Translations under genes and position numbers: made by a program
Shown: positions 19,458 through 28,677 of the stretch, one piece after another
How positions within the stretch are numbered: the first letter of the stretch is position 1
Layout of the letters: each line of letters opens with the position of its first letter
NCBI GenBank assembly: GCA_016933965.1
Contig: JAFGTS010000032.1
Coordinates: 1 to 64,000, forward strand
Length of the DNA: 64,000 bases
Source: Deltaproteobacteria bacterium
GTDB taxonomy: Bacteria; Desulfobacterota; Syntrophia; Syntrophales; UBA2210
Direction of reading: 5' to 3'
Notes under the pieces: generated by a model
Told to the model about the DNA's origin: nothing
The model's database searches: none
Seen by the model: only the letters and a program-made list of their open reading frames with translations

Positions 19458-21011
19458 ATGAAGAAGTTGGTAACCGTTTTTCTGGTTTTGGTGGTGGCTC
19501 TGACCTTCGGCACCGTCGCGGGCGCGAAGACATTGAAGCTTGCCATGGACGCCGACCCGGTGTCACTGGACCCGCATGTACAGCTTTCGGGCGGCATGCT
19601 GCAGTATTCCCACATGGCCTTTGACCCGCTGCTGCGATGGACGAAGGACATGAAGTTCGAACCCCGCCTGGCGACGAAGTGGGAGCGGATCGACGACAAC
19701 ACGATGCGCTTTTATCTTCGGAAAGGCGTCAAGTTCCACAGCGGTAACATCTTCACGGCCAAGGACGTCAAGTGGACCATGGAACGCCTGAAAGAGAGCC
19801 AGGACTTCAAGGGCCTTTTCGAGCCCTTTGAGGGAGTGAAGATCATCGACGATTACACAGTCGATATCGTTACGAAAAAACCCTATTCGCTGCTTCTCAA
19901 CATGGCAACCTATATTTTTCCCATGGACAGTGATTTCTACACGGGGACCGACGAGAGCGGCCAGCCCAAGGACGCCATCGTGAAGATCGGTCCTTCCTTC
20001 GCCCTGACCCATGAATCGGGGACCGGTCCCTATCGCGTCACCTACCGGGAACAGGGCGTCAAGACCGTGTTCGAGAGATTCGCCGATTACTGGGACAAGG
20101 GATCACCGGGAAACGTGGATACCATCACTCTGACACCCATCAAGAATGACGCCACGCGGGTCGCCGCGTTGCTGTCGGGCGACGTCGATTTCATCATGCC
20201 CGTTCCGCCCCAGGACTACGAACGGATCGGAAAAGATAAGAACTCGCAGCTGATCACCATGTCGGGAAGCCGTGTCATCACCGTTCAGCTGAACCAGAAC
20301 CGCCGTCCCGAGTTCAAGGACAAACGGGTCCGCCAGGCCATCGTCTACGCGACGAACAACGTGGGGATCGTCGATAAGATAATGAAGGGTACGGCGACGG
20401 CGGCAGCCCAGCAGGCGCCGGAAGGGTTCGCCGGGTACGATCCCTCCCTGAAGCCGCGGTTCGACCTGAAGAAGGCGAAGGAACTGATGAAGGAAGCGGG
20501 GCTTGAAAAAGGCTTCGAATGCACCATGATCTCGCCCAATAACCGCTATGTGAACGATGAAAAGATCGCCGAGGCCTTTGTGGCCATGATGGCCAAGATC
20601 AACATCAAGGTCAACCTGAAGACCATGCCCAAGGCACAGTACTGGGACCAGTTCGATGCCCAGGTGGCCGACATCCAGTTGATCGGGTGGCACCCGGATA
20701 CGGAGGATTCTGCCAATTACTCGGAATTCCTCGTTATGTGCCCCAACAAGGAAACGGGATACGGTCAGTACAACAGCGGGAATTACTGCAATCCGCGGGT
20801 TGACGAGCTCGTTCTCGCCTCACAGACGGAAACGGACCTGAAAAAGCGCTCCGAAATGCTCCGGGAAGTCGAACGCATCCTGTACGATGACGCGGCCTAC
20901 GTCCCGTTCCACTGGCAGAACCTCTCATGGGCGGGAAAGAACAATGTCCGCCTTGAGCCCATAGTGAACGTCATGAACTTCCCCTATTTCGGTGATCTTG
21001 TCGTCGAGTAG
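19458..21011 (+). CDS. Peptide/nickel-type ABC transporter binding protein (SBP family 5)
   Basis: A 517-residue exported protein of the DppA/OppA family. Signal peptide at residues 1-22 (KKLVTVFLVLVVALTFGTVAGA). The family features ADPVSLDPHVQLSGG, WERIDDNTMRFYLRKGVKFH, VSLDP-type ligand-cleft segments and the C-terminal DDAAYVPFHWQ are present. The ATG at 19458 follows GGGAGGG. It heads a five-gene operon for short peptides or similar solutes. The ligand is not predictable from sequence alone. Confidence 0.87.
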   Translation: MKKLVTVFLVLVVALTFGTVAGAKTLKLAMDADPVSLDPHVQLSGGMLQYSHMAFDPLLRWTKDMKFEPRLATKWERIDDNTMRFYLRKGVKFHSGNIFTAKDVKWTMERLKESQDFKGLFEPFEGVKIIDDYTVDIVTKKPYSLLLNMATYIFPMDSDFYTGTDESGQPKDAIVKIGPSFALTHESGTGPYRVTYREQGVKTVFERFADYWDKGSPGNVDTITLTPIKNDATRVAALLSGDVDFIMPVPPQDYERIGKDKNSQLITMSGSRVITVQLNQNRRPEFKDKRVRQAIVYATNNVGIVDKIMKGTATAAAQQAPEGFAGYDPSLKPRFDLKKAKELMKEAGLEKGFECTMISPNNRYVNDEKIAEAFVAMMAKINIKVNLKTMPKAQYWDQFDAQVADIQLIGWHPDTEDSANYSEFLVMCPNKETGYGQYNSGNYCNPRVDELVLASQTETDLKKRSEMLREVERILYDDAAYVPFHWQNLSWAGKNNVRLEPIVNVMNFPYFGDLVVE

Positions 21012-21066
21012 GGATCGAGGGAAAGGAACGGCATTTTATAAGGTTCCTTATATAATGAAACGCTTC

Positions 21067-21115
21067 GGGGGGCAGCGCCTGTTGCCGGCGGTGGCAGCAC
21101 TGCCCCCCCTATTTT
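21067..21115 (+). terminator. Strong hairpin after the peptide-binding-protein gene
   Basis: Outer stem GGGGGGCAG (21067-21075) / CTGCCCCCC (21100-21108), with a second helix (around TTGCC/GGCAG) inside the loop, followed by TATTTT. It lies between the binding-protein gene and the permease genes, the same position as the hairpin at 16006, and is probably a partial terminator or RNA stabiliser. Confidence 0.65.
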
Positions 21116-21138
21116 GTTGAAGGAATGTCTCCCGAAAC

Positions 21139-22113
21139 ATGTTCGCCTTTATTGTTCGTCGTGTCACACAGGCGGTCGTCGTCATGCTCGTCATCAGCTT
21201 GATCGGCTTCGCCGTAAAGCATCAGATCGGCGACCCCGTCAGGGACATTGTGGGCATATCCGTTTCCGTGGCGGAACGGGAAGCCCTGCGTGACAAACTC
21301 GGCCTGAACGATCCCTTCCTCGTACAATATGTACGTTTTGTGAAGAATGTCCTCAGGGGGGACCTGGGCCATTCATTCTTTTTCAAAAAACCGACCCTTG
21401 AGGTGATACTGGCAAAGGCCCCGGCGACCCTCGAGCTGGTCTTCGCGAGCAGTCTCATCATCATATTCATTTCCATTCCCATCGGTATCTACGCGGCGAT
21501 CCGCCCGCGCAACTGGTTTTCACGACTGACCATGGGGATGAGCATCGTCGGTGTCTCCATCCCCGTGTTCCTGACGGCCATCCTTCTCATTTATATTTTC
21601 TCCGTGGAACTGCAGTGGCTCCCTTCTTACGGCCGGGGGGAAACGGTCAACATACACGGCTGGGATAGCGGTCTTCTGACCCTGAACGGGTTGAAACATC
21701 TGCTCCTCCCGAGCATTGCCCTGTCCTCGATCATGCTTCCCCTGTTCATACGGCTGATCAGGGCCGAGATGATGGAGGTGCTGGAAACGGAATACATCAA
21801 ATACGGCTGGGCAAAAGGCCTGTCGAAATGGCGGATATGGTTTCTTCACGCCTTCAAGAACACACTCCTCCCGGTCATCACCGTCGGCGGCGTGCAGCTC
21901 GGCATACTGATCGCCTATACGATCCTGACGGAGACCGTCTTCCAGTGGCAGGGAATGGGGTTCATGTTCCTCGAGGCGGTCGAGCGTTCGGATACGTCGT
22001 TGCTCGTGGCCTACATGATAGCGGTGGGGGCGCTCTTTGTGGTCGTCAACACCATCGTCGATATCATTTACGGCCTGGTGAATCCCACGGTCAGGATCAC
22101 GGGGAAGAAATGA
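21139..22113 (+). CDS. dppB: Dipeptide/oligopeptide ABC transporter permease (DppB-like)
   Basis: A 324-residue inner-membrane permease: N-terminal FIVRRVTQAVVVMLVISLIGF, a periplasmic segment with REALRDKLGLNDPFLVQYV, and the EAA loop ETEYIKYGWAKGLSKWRI. It has six hydrophobic segments, the usual DppB pattern. Its stop overlaps the next start (ATGA at 22110-22113), indicating coupled translation. Confidence 0.9.
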   Translation: MFAFIVRRVTQAVVVMLVISLIGFAVKHQIGDPVRDIVGISVSVAEREALRDKLGLNDPFLVQYVRFVKNVLRGDLGHSFFFKKPTLEVILAKAPATLELVFASSLIIIFISIPIGIYAAIRPRNWFSRLTMGMSIVGVSIPVFLTAILLIYIFSVELQWLPSYGRGETVNIHGWDSGLLTLNGLKHLLLPSIALSSIMLPLFIRLIRAEMMEVLETEYIKYGWAKGLSKWRIWFLHAFKNTLLPVITVGGVQLGILIAYTILTETVFQWQGMGFMFLEAVERSDTSLLVAYMIAVGALFVVVNTIVDIIYGLVNPTVRITGKK

Positions 22114-23030
22114 AGAAACACTGGGAGCGCTTCAGAAAATCATATTTTCTATACAGCTTCAAGCGCGACCGGGTGGCCATGGTCAGTTTCGGCATCCTCA
22201 TGACCCTGGTCGTCCTCAGTCTCGCGGCGCCCCTGATCGCTCCCTCCAATCCCTATGACACCTCTTCCATTGATGTGATGGATGCCGAGATACCGCCTTC
22301 CTGGATGGAGGGCGGCCAGGAACGGTTTCCGCTGGGGACGGACATCCAGGGGCGTGACCTCCTCAGCACCATGCTGTACGGGATGCGCCTTTCCGTGTTC
22401 ATCGGCTGCGGGGCCGTCGTGCTCCAGGCGTTCATCGGTATCGTCGTCGGCCTGATATCGGGATACCTGGGCGGCAAGACGGATGCCTTTCTCATGCGCC
22501 TTGCCGACGTCCAGCTTTCCTTCTCCACCATGATGGTGGCCATTATTATCAGCGCCATTTTCCAGGTCGCCTTCGGCGTTGGGCGTTATGAGGACCTGGC
22601 GTTGCCGCTTCTCATCATCATCATCGGGCTTGCCGAATGGCCCCAGTACGCCCGGACGGTCCGTGCCTCCGTGCTGGGCGAAAAGTCAAAGGAGTATGTC
22701 GAGGCGGCACGCGTCATCGGACTGAGCGCCCGCCGGATCAGGTGGCGGCACATCCTCCCCAACACCCTGTCACCGGTCCTGGTCATTTCGACCATACAGG
22801 TGGCGAATGCCGTGATGAGCGAGGCGGCCCTCTCTTTTCTCGGGCTGGGCATGCCTATTACGAAGCCCTCGCTGGGGTCGCTCATCAATTCCGGTTTTGA
22901 GTACATATTCAGTGGTTCCTGGTGGATAACCTTTTTCCCGGGGATCCTGCTTGTCGTTTTTATCCTGGTCGTCAATCTCCTGGGCGACTGGCTGCGGGAT
23001 GTGATGAACCCGAAATTATACAAGGGATAA
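22110..23030 (+). CDS. dppC: Dipeptide/oligopeptide ABC transporter permease (DppC-like)
   Basis: A 306-residue permease. The ATG at 22110 overlaps the dppB stop; the reading frame is open further upstream but that part is out-of-frame dppB sequence. The family features are KRDRVAMVSFGILMTLVV, FPLGTDIQGRDLLSTMLYGMRLS, the EAA loop YVEAARVIGLSARRIRWRH and EAALSFLGLG. It pairs with DppB. Confidence 0.9.
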   Translation: MKKHWERFRKSYFLYSFKRDRVAMVSFGILMTLVVLSLAAPLIAPSNPYDTSSIDVMDAEIPPSWMEGGQERFPLGTDIQGRDLLSTMLYGMRLSVFIGCGAVVLQAFIGIVVGLISGYLGGKTDAFLMRLADVQLSFSTMMVAIIISAIFQVAFGVGRYEDLALPLLIIIIGLAEWPQYARTVRASVLGEKSKEYVEAARVIGLSARRIRWRHILPNTLSPVLVISTIQVANAVMSEAALSFLGLGMPITKPSLGSLINSGFEYIFSGSWWITFFPGILLVVFILVVNLLGDWLRDVMNPKLYKG

Positions 23031-23040
23031 CGGTGGAACC

Positions 23041-24033
23041 GTGAGCACGCACCACTTACTGGATGTCAGAGACCTCGAGGTGACCTTCGCCCTGAGAACG
23101 GGCAGCCTGATCGCGATCAATCGTGTCAGCTTTACCGTGGACCGCGGTGAGCGGGTCGGCCTGGTGGGTGAAAGTGGTGCGGGCAAGTCCGTGACCGGCT
23201 TTGCCATCTTAAAGCTCATCAGCAAACCGGGATTTATTTCAAACGGCCACATCTTCTTTGACGGCCGCGACCTGGCGACGCTCAGCGACGAGGAGATGCG
23301 GCAGGTCCGGGGCAACGGGATTAGCATGATATTCCAGGATCCCATGATGACGCTCAATCCCGTTCTTACGATCGGGACCCAGATGGTGGAAACCCTCCAG
23401 GCCCACCGGGACATCTCGCGGCGGGAGGCGGAAGCGGTCGCTTTGGACCGGCTGCGCCGGGTGCACATCCCGTCTCCGGAGAAGCGTCTGAAGCAGTATC
23501 CCCATGAGTTCTCCGGCGGCATGCGACAGCGGATCGTCATCGCCATCGCCCTCATCACCGATCCCGCGCTGATCATCGCCGACGAACCGACCACCGCCCT
23601 GGACGTGACCATCCAGGCCGAGATCATGGACCTCCTCCTGGAATTGTGCGAGTCCGAGAGAACGGGGCTCATCCTGATCACCCACGACCTGGGCGTCGTT
23701 TCGCAGGTGACGGAAAAGATCGTCGTCATGTATGCCGGGGATATCGTGGAAATGGGCTCCACGGAACGCATCATCGAGAACCCCCGCCACCCCTATACGA
23801 AGGGCCTGATCAAGGCCCTGCCCGACCAGGATACGCCCGGCGGGCGCCTGAACCAGATACCGGGGGTCATGCCCACGCTGATGGATATTCCGCCGGGATG
23901 TTCTTTTCATCCCCGGTGCACCATCAGCGAGCCTGTCTGCCGCAGCGAATTACCCCGGCTGGCCGCCGTCGACGATCCGGGCCACCTTGTGGCCTGTCAT
24001 GTGGTGACCCGGAAAGGAGGGCGCCATGCCTGA
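23041..24033 (+). CDS. dppD: Dipeptide/oligopeptide ABC transporter ATPase (DppD-like)
   Basis: A 330-residue ABC ATPase with Walker A GESGAGKSV, signature FSGGMRQR, Walker B IIADEPTTALDV, H-loop ITHDLGVV and the C-terminal Opp/Dpp cysteine domain (GCSFHPRCTISEPVC), which may hold an Fe-S cluster in this family. GTG start. It overlaps dppF by 8 bp. Confidence 0.9.
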   Translation: MSTHHLLDVRDLEVTFALRTGSLIAINRVSFTVDRGERVGLVGESGAGKSVTGFAILKLISKPGFISNGHIFFDGRDLATLSDEEMRQVRGNGISMIFQDPMMTLNPVLTIGTQMVETLQAHRDISRREAEAVALDRLRRVHIPSPEKRLKQYPHEFSGGMRQRIVIAIALITDPALIIADEPTTALDVTIQAEIMDLLLELCESERTGLILITHDLGVVSQVTEKIVVMYAGDIVEMGSTERIIENPRHPYTKGLIKALPDQDTPGGRLNQIPGVMPTLMDIPPGCSFHPRCTISEPVCRSELPRLAAVDDPGHLVACHVVTRKGGRHA

Positions 24034-25045
24034 TGCCGCGGCGGGACTTCTGAAGGTGGAGAACCTTGTCAAGCATTTCGATATCTCCGGCGGATACCTG
24101 GAGCAGTTGTCCCATGAAGGGTTGCGTATCGTCCGGAGGCGTACCATCGTGCAGGCCGTCAACGGCGTGAGCTTCACCATCTATCCCGGGGAAACGCTCA
24201 GCGTTGTCGGTGAGAGCGGGTGCGGCAAATCAACCCTCGCCAGGGCCGTTCTCAACCTGTACCCCCCGGACAGCGGCCGCATCTACTACCGGGACCGGCG
24301 GATCGATAATCTGACACCGGAGAAAATGCTGCCCTACCGGGCCAGGATGCAGATGATCTTTCAAGACCCTTACGCGTCGCTGAACCCCCGGATGACGGTC
24401 CAGCAGGCGCTCAACGAGCCGGTCAAATTTCACTTCCGGTCCATCACGGAGAGTGAAGTGCGCGAGCGGGTCGTGACGGTCATGGAGCAGGTCGGGGTCG
24501 ATCCCAAGTGGGTCGACCGGTATCCCCACGAATTTTCCGGCGGGCAGCGGCAGCGGATCAGCATCGCCCGGGCGCTCATGGTGGACCCCGAATTCATCGT
24601 TGCCGATGAACCTGTCTCCGCCCTCGATGTCTCGATCCAGGCACAGATACTGAACCTTCTCATGGACGCCCAGGAGAAGCGGGGGCTGACCTACATGTTC
24701 ATCACCCACGACCTTTCCGTGGTCCGCCACATCAGCAGCCGGGTGGCTGTCATGTACCTGGGGCGGGTCTGCGAGCTGGCGAGAACGGCCGAGCTCTTTC
24801 ACAGCCCGCGCCATCCCTATACCAGGGCACTTCTGAGCGCCATCCCGGATATCCGGAAGCGGCGGGAAAAGCATATCAAGCTCAAGGGAGAGGTCCCGAC
24901 ACCGATAGATCTTCCATCGGGATGTGTTTTTCACAGCCGGTGTGCCTTCGCGAACGAGCGATGCGTCCGTGAGATCCCTCCGCTGATCCCGCTTCCCTCG
25001 GGGACCTTCATCGCCTGCCACGGTGTGGAGGAGGGGCGGCTGTGA
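24026..25045 (+). CDS. dppF: Dipeptide/oligopeptide ABC transporter ATPase (DppF-like)
   Basis: A 339-residue ABC ATPase: Walker A GESGCGKST, FSGGQRQRISIARAL, Walker B VADEPVSALDVS, ITHDLSVV and the C-terminal cysteine motif GCVFHSRCAFANERC. The N-terminal insert (SGGYLEQLSHEGLRIVRRR) is longer than in many DppF proteins but belongs to the usual variation. It is the last gene of the peptide operon. Confidence 0.9.
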   Translation: MPDAAAGLLKVENLVKHFDISGGYLEQLSHEGLRIVRRRTIVQAVNGVSFTIYPGETLSVVGESGCGKSTLARAVLNLYPPDSGRIYYRDRRIDNLTPEKMLPYRARMQMIFQDPYASLNPRMTVQQALNEPVKFHFRSITESEVRERVVTVMEQVGVDPKWVDRYPHEFSGGQRQRISIARALMVDPEFIVADEPVSALDVSIQAQILNLLMDAQEKRGLTYMFITHDLSVVRHISSRVAVMYLGRVCELARTAELFHSPRHPYTRALLSAIPDIRKRREKHIKLKGEVPTPIDLPSGCVFHSRCAFANERCVREIPPLIPLPSGTFIACHGVEEGRL

Positions 25046-25123
25046 GCATGCATGTTCCCTGTCATGGAACGGGGATTCTCAATGGCATAACGATATGACG
25101 GTACACGTTAAAGGAATGAGCTC

Positions 25124-25717
25124 ATGAGAACGAAGATCCTGGGTGTCGGTGGAAGCCCCCGGCGGGGCGGCAACACGGATATCCTGCTGAAGCGTATCCT
25201 CTCGGGCGCGGAAGCCGCGGGAATGGACACGAAAACGATCCTGCTCCGCGATGTGGCGTTCTCATCCTGCATCGGATGTGAGCGCTGCCGGAAGGACAAG
25301 ATCTGTACCGGCATCACCGACGAACTGACGCCGTTCTATCAGGACATCATTTCTTCCCGCGGCCTGGTGCTGGTCTCGCCCTGTTATAATTACAACGTTA
25401 CGGCCCTGATGAAGGCCTTTATAGACCGTCTCTATTGTTTCTATGACTTCACGGACGACCACCCGCGTCAATACTCCAGCCGCCTCGCCGGCCAGGGACG
25501 GACGGCTGTCATCGCGGTCGTCGGTGAACAGACAGACCCCCGGGATATGGGATACGCCGTCGAAATGCTGCGCATGCCCCTGGAGGCGTTAGGTTACGCG
25601 GTAATACGGGAATTGCCCGTGTACGGTTATTTTCACGCCGGGAAAGTGGCGGAATCGGGGGACGTCATGGACCGTGCGGAAGAACTGGGAAGGGCTCTCG
25701 CTTCATCACTGATGTAA
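25124..25717 (+). CDS. Iron-sulfur flavoprotein / NADPH-FMN-reductase family protein
   Basis: A 197-residue flavodoxin-fold protein. FMN-binding loop GGSPRRGGNTDIL at the N-terminus, then CIGCERCRKDKIC (residues about 50-62), the compact cysteine cluster of iron-sulfur flavoproteins, and PCYNYNVTALMKAFIDRL. It is probably an electron carrier or reductase in the cytoplasm. It lies 78 bp downstream of the peptide operon and may be read from it; no separate promoter is evident. Confidence 0.8.
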   Translation: MRTKILGVGGSPRRGGNTDILLKRILSGAEAAGMDTKTILLRDVAFSSCIGCERCRKDKICTGITDELTPFYQDIISSRGLVLVSPCYNYNVTALMKAFIDRLYCFYDFTDDHPRQYSSRLAGQGRTAVIAVVGEQTDPRDMGYAVEMLRMPLEALGYAVIRELPVYGYFHAGKVAESGDVMDRAEELGRALASSLM

Positions 25718-25898
25718 CAGCATCTCCTGCCTCATCATTTCACCCACCGACTTTTCAGGTATTTCCACCGGTCGAATCAGGGATTCCCTGATATGAAATC
25801 CGGACCGGGGCCATGTAGAAAAAACACTGCATGCGATGCGCCTGCGCGCGTCGTCAAATATCTCTTCTTTTCTGTCTTGGCACCTTCATGACTGTTTG

Positions 25899-25927
25899 CC
25901 GGGTCACGCACAAGATGCGTGGCCCGG
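25899..25927 (+). promoter_or_regulatory. Long hairpin in the acs leader
   Basis: CCGGGTCACGCA (25899-25910) pairs with TGCGTGGCCCGG (25916-25927), 12 bp with one G-U pair and a 5-nt loop. It ends 57 bp before the acs start and is not followed by a T-run, so it is not a terminator for rightward transcription. The rest of the 267-bp gap shows nothing clear. Confidence 0.45.
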
Positions 25928-25984
25928 AAAACAGGAATCGAGCAGGGGCCCTCAGAAAGCGAGCGTCAAGGAGGAATGTGAACA

Positions 25985-27958
25985 ATGGCCGTGAGTGAAC
26001 AGGAATTCTATGAAAAGGTGTTTCCCGTACCCGATCACGTCAGGGGAAAATCCTACATAAAAAGCAGGGAAGAATATGAAAAAATGTACCGTGAATCGGT
26101 GGAAACCCCCGATGTTTTCTGGGCCCGCGAAGCCGAGAAACGGTTGAGCTGGATGAAACCCTTTGATCAGAACCGGGTGAGCGACTGGTCCTTTGACAAG
26201 GACGAGCTCCATGTGAAGTGGTTTGAGGGTGGAAAACTGAATGTGAGTTACAACTGCCTTGACCGGCACCTGGCGACGAAAAAGAACAAGGCAGCCATCA
26301 TTTTTGAGGGAAACGACCCCAACGACTGGAAGACCTTTACCTATTTCGACATGTACCGTGAAGTGAACAAGTTCGCCAATGTATTGAAGAAACTGGGAAT
26401 CGGAAAGGGGGACCGGGTATCCATCTATCTTCCCATGATCCCGGAACTGGTGATCACCATGATGGCCTGCACCCGCGTGGGAGCGGTTCACTCCATCGTG
26501 TTCGGCGGCTTTTCGGCGGAGGCCCTTCGGGACCGTATCAACGACTGCGGCGCGAAGCTTCTCATAACCTGTGACGGAACATTTCGCGGCGCGAAGGCGG
26601 TCCCCCAGAAATCGAACGCTGACAAGGCTGTCGCCCAGTGCCCGTCGATCGAAAAACAGATCGTCGTCAAGAGAACCGGTATCGAAGTTCCCATGAAGGA
26701 GGGGATGGACCTCTGGTACGAGGAACTGATGGCCGACGCACCCCTCTATTGCGAGCCCGAGGAGATGGACGCGGAGGACCCCCTCTTTGTTCTTTACACG
26801 TCGGGATCGACAGGGAAACCCAAGGGCGTCGTGCATACCACGGGAGGGTATCTCCTGTACGCCGCTATTACCCATCAGCTTGCCTTTGACGTGCATGATG
26901 AGGATATCTTCTGGTGCACCGCCGATATCGGGTGGGTTACCGGCCACACCTACTGTGTCTACGGGCCGCTGTGCAACGGTTCGACGAGCATCATCTTCGA
27001 AGGTGTCCCCAGTTACCCCGCCTACGACCGTTTCTGGGCGATCGTGGAAAAATACAATGTCAATATCTTCTATACGGCGCCGACGGCGATCCGCGCCATT
27101 GCGAAGGAAGGCGACGCGTGGGTCGACAAGCATGACATTTCATCGCTGCGGGTGCTCGGTTCCGTCGGGGAACCGCTGAACCCCGAAGCATGGCTCTGGT
27201 ACTACAATAAGATCGGCGCGGGCCGCTGCACGATCGTCGATACCTGGTGGCAGTCGGAGACAGGCGGGCACATGATCCTTCCTCTCCCGGGCGCCATTGA
27301 TATCAAACCGGCCAAGGCAATGGTTCCCTTCTTCGGTGTCGTCCCCGTCCTGCTTGATGATGAGGGCAAGGAGATCGAAGGGCCGGCCAGGGGCTCGCTG
27401 TGCATCAAGACCGCCTGGCCCGGCATGCTCCGTGGCGTCTGGGGAGACCCGGAGAAGTTCAGGGAAAATTATTTCGTCCAGGCAAACGGCTATTATTTCA
27501 CCGGTGACGGCGCGGAACGCGATGAGGACGGCGATATCCAGATCACCGGCCGGGTGGATGACGTTATCAATGTGTCGGGTCATCGCATGGGCACCGCCGA
27601 GATCGAAGCGGCCCTTGCCGCCTATCCCGATGTGGCGGAGGCCGCCGTCGTGGGATTCCCCCATGATCTGAAGGGGCAGGGCATCTTTGCCTATGTGACG
27701 TTGAAAAATGACGTGGAGAAGACCGATGAGCTCCGGAAAGCCCTCGTACAGCATGTAAGGGCTGAGATCGGTCCCATTGCCTCGCCCGACTTCATCCAGT
27801 GGGCCGACGGGCTTCCCAAGACACGGAGCGGCAAGATTATGCGACGGATCCTGCGAAAGGTCGCCGCCAAAGATTTTACGGAATTCGGCGATACCTCGAC
27901 GCTTGCCGAACCGGGTGTTGTGGGTGAGCTCGTAGAAGCACGCAAAAAGCTCGGCTGA
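25985..27958 (+). CDS. acs: Acetyl-CoA synthetase, AMP-forming
   Basis: The 657-residue product activates acetate to acetyl-CoA through acetyl-AMP. The ATP loop YTSGSTGKPKGV, ADIGWVTGHTY, VDTWWQSETGGHM, TGDGAERDEDGDI, GRVDDVINVSGHRMGT and the C-terminal TRSGKIMRRILRK are all intact. The Lys in SGKIMRR is the known acetylation switch that sirtuins reverse in other bacteria. The length matches E. coli Acs (652). The ribosome site AAGGAGG is 10 nt from the ATG. It stands alone between a structured leader and a terminator. Confidence 0.95.
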   Translation: MAVSEQEFYEKVFPVPDHVRGKSYIKSREEYEKMYRESVETPDVFWAREAEKRLSWMKPFDQNRVSDWSFDKDELHVKWFEGGKLNVSYNCLDRHLATKKNKAAIIFEGNDPNDWKTFTYFDMYREVNKFANVLKKLGIGKGDRVSIYLPMIPELVITMMACTRVGAVHSIVFGGFSAEALRDRINDCGAKLLITCDGTFRGAKAVPQKSNADKAVAQCPSIEKQIVVKRTGIEVPMKEGMDLWYEELMADAPLYCEPEEMDAEDPLFVLYTSGSTGKPKGVVHTTGGYLLYAAITHQLAFDVHDEDIFWCTADIGWVTGHTYCVYGPLCNGSTSIIFEGVPSYPAYDRFWAIVEKYNVNIFYTAPTAIRAIAKEGDAWVDKHDISSLRVLGSVGEPLNPEAWLWYYNKIGAGRCTIVDTWWQSETGGHMILPLPGAIDIKPAKAMVPFFGVVPVLLDDEGKEIEGPARGSLCIKTAWPGMLRGVWGDPEKFRENYFVQANGYYFTGDGAERDEDGDIQITGRVDDVINVSGHRMGTAEIEAALAAYPDVAEAAVVGFPHDLKGQGIFAYVTLKNDVEKTDELRKALVQHVRAEIGPIASPDFIQWADGLPKTRSGKIMRRILRKVAAKDFTEFGDTSTLAEPGVVGELVEARKKLG

Positions 27959-27984
27959 TCGAAACATCACGACCGATCTATAAA

Positions 27985-28022
27985 AAAGGGCCCGGGAGAG
28001 CATTCTTCCGGGCCCCTTTGTT
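27985..28022 (+). terminator. Rho-independent terminator of acs
   Basis: Stem GGGCCCGG (27988-27995) / CCGGGCCC (28008-28015), 12-nt loop, preceded by AAAAAA and followed by CTTTGTTT. Works in either direction on paper. Confidence 0.85.
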
Positions 28023-28077
28023 TCCGATGACTGCACATGCCGGTGTCTTTGGTACATTCACATCAACTTGATTTTTC

Positions 28078-28106
28078 TTGATTATCACTTGCTGGAATGG
28101 TAAAAA
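28078..28106 (+). promoter_or_regulatory. Possible promoter of the pseudopilin gene
   Basis: TTGATT, a 17-bp spacer and TAAAAA, about 120 bp before the pilin start. By eye only. Confidence 0.35.
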
Positions 28107-28226
28107 AAAACAACTTCTCAGGTCGCTCTCCGCTTTCATGTCTTCCTTTGGAGCTTTTAGTATCTTGCATGTCTTGCAAAAGACCTGAACCACGAAATGT
28201 TGAATATGAAAAAGGAGAAACAAACG

Positions 28227-28625
28227 ATGAAAAACGAAAAGGGTTTCACGCTCATAGAGATCATCGCGGTCCTTATCATTCTGGGTATCCTTGCAGCGAC
28301 AGCCATTCCCAAATACTTCGACATGCAGGCAGAGGCGGAAATCAAGAGCCTCCATATCGCGTTGAACGATATGAAGAGCCGGGCCGTCACGGCCTACGCG
28401 AAATCCATGATTGTAAACAACGGAGTGGCACAAACGATCGGCGCCTTTTCCGTTCTGGGATTTACGTCGACCCTTGACGTGACCGATGCCTATCAGGATT
28501 TTGCGGGAACCTGGAACTTTGCGAGTAATACCCAGATCAATTATGACGGCAAGAATTTCGATTCGGCCACCTTCACCCTGACCGCCGGGACCCCTCCGAC
28601 GATCGATCTGTCCGTTACGAGATAG
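28227..28625 (+). CDS. Type IV pilin-like / pseudopilin protein
   Basis: A 132-residue protein with a class III signal: short leader MKNEKG, then FTLIEIIAVLIILGI with Glu at mature position 5 and a hydrophobic helix, ending at PKYFDMQAEAE. A prepilin peptidase would cut after the Gly and methylate the Phe. The C-terminal globular part has no recognised family. AAGGAG before 28227 decides the start; ATGs at 28197 and 28206 would spoil the leader. No other pilus or secretion genes are nearby, so it is an orphan; it could be a minor pilin or a T2SS-type pseudopilin. Confidence 0.82.
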   Translation: MKNEKGFTLIEIIAVLIILGILAATAIPKYFDMQAEAEIKSLHIALNDMKSRAVTAYAKSMIVNNGVAQTIGAFSVLGFTSTLDVTDAYQDFAGTWNFASNTQINYDGKNFDSATFTLTAGTPPTIDLSVTR

Positions 28626-28677
28626 AAAAGCTGGCCCATTACGGCGGCCATGTTCTGCGGGCGAGGGAAATTGACCG

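Noticed and set aside
25877-25900. Sigma-54 promoter before acs (TTGGCAC...)
   Set aside because: The -12 GC is absent at the required 10-bp distance from the -24 GG.
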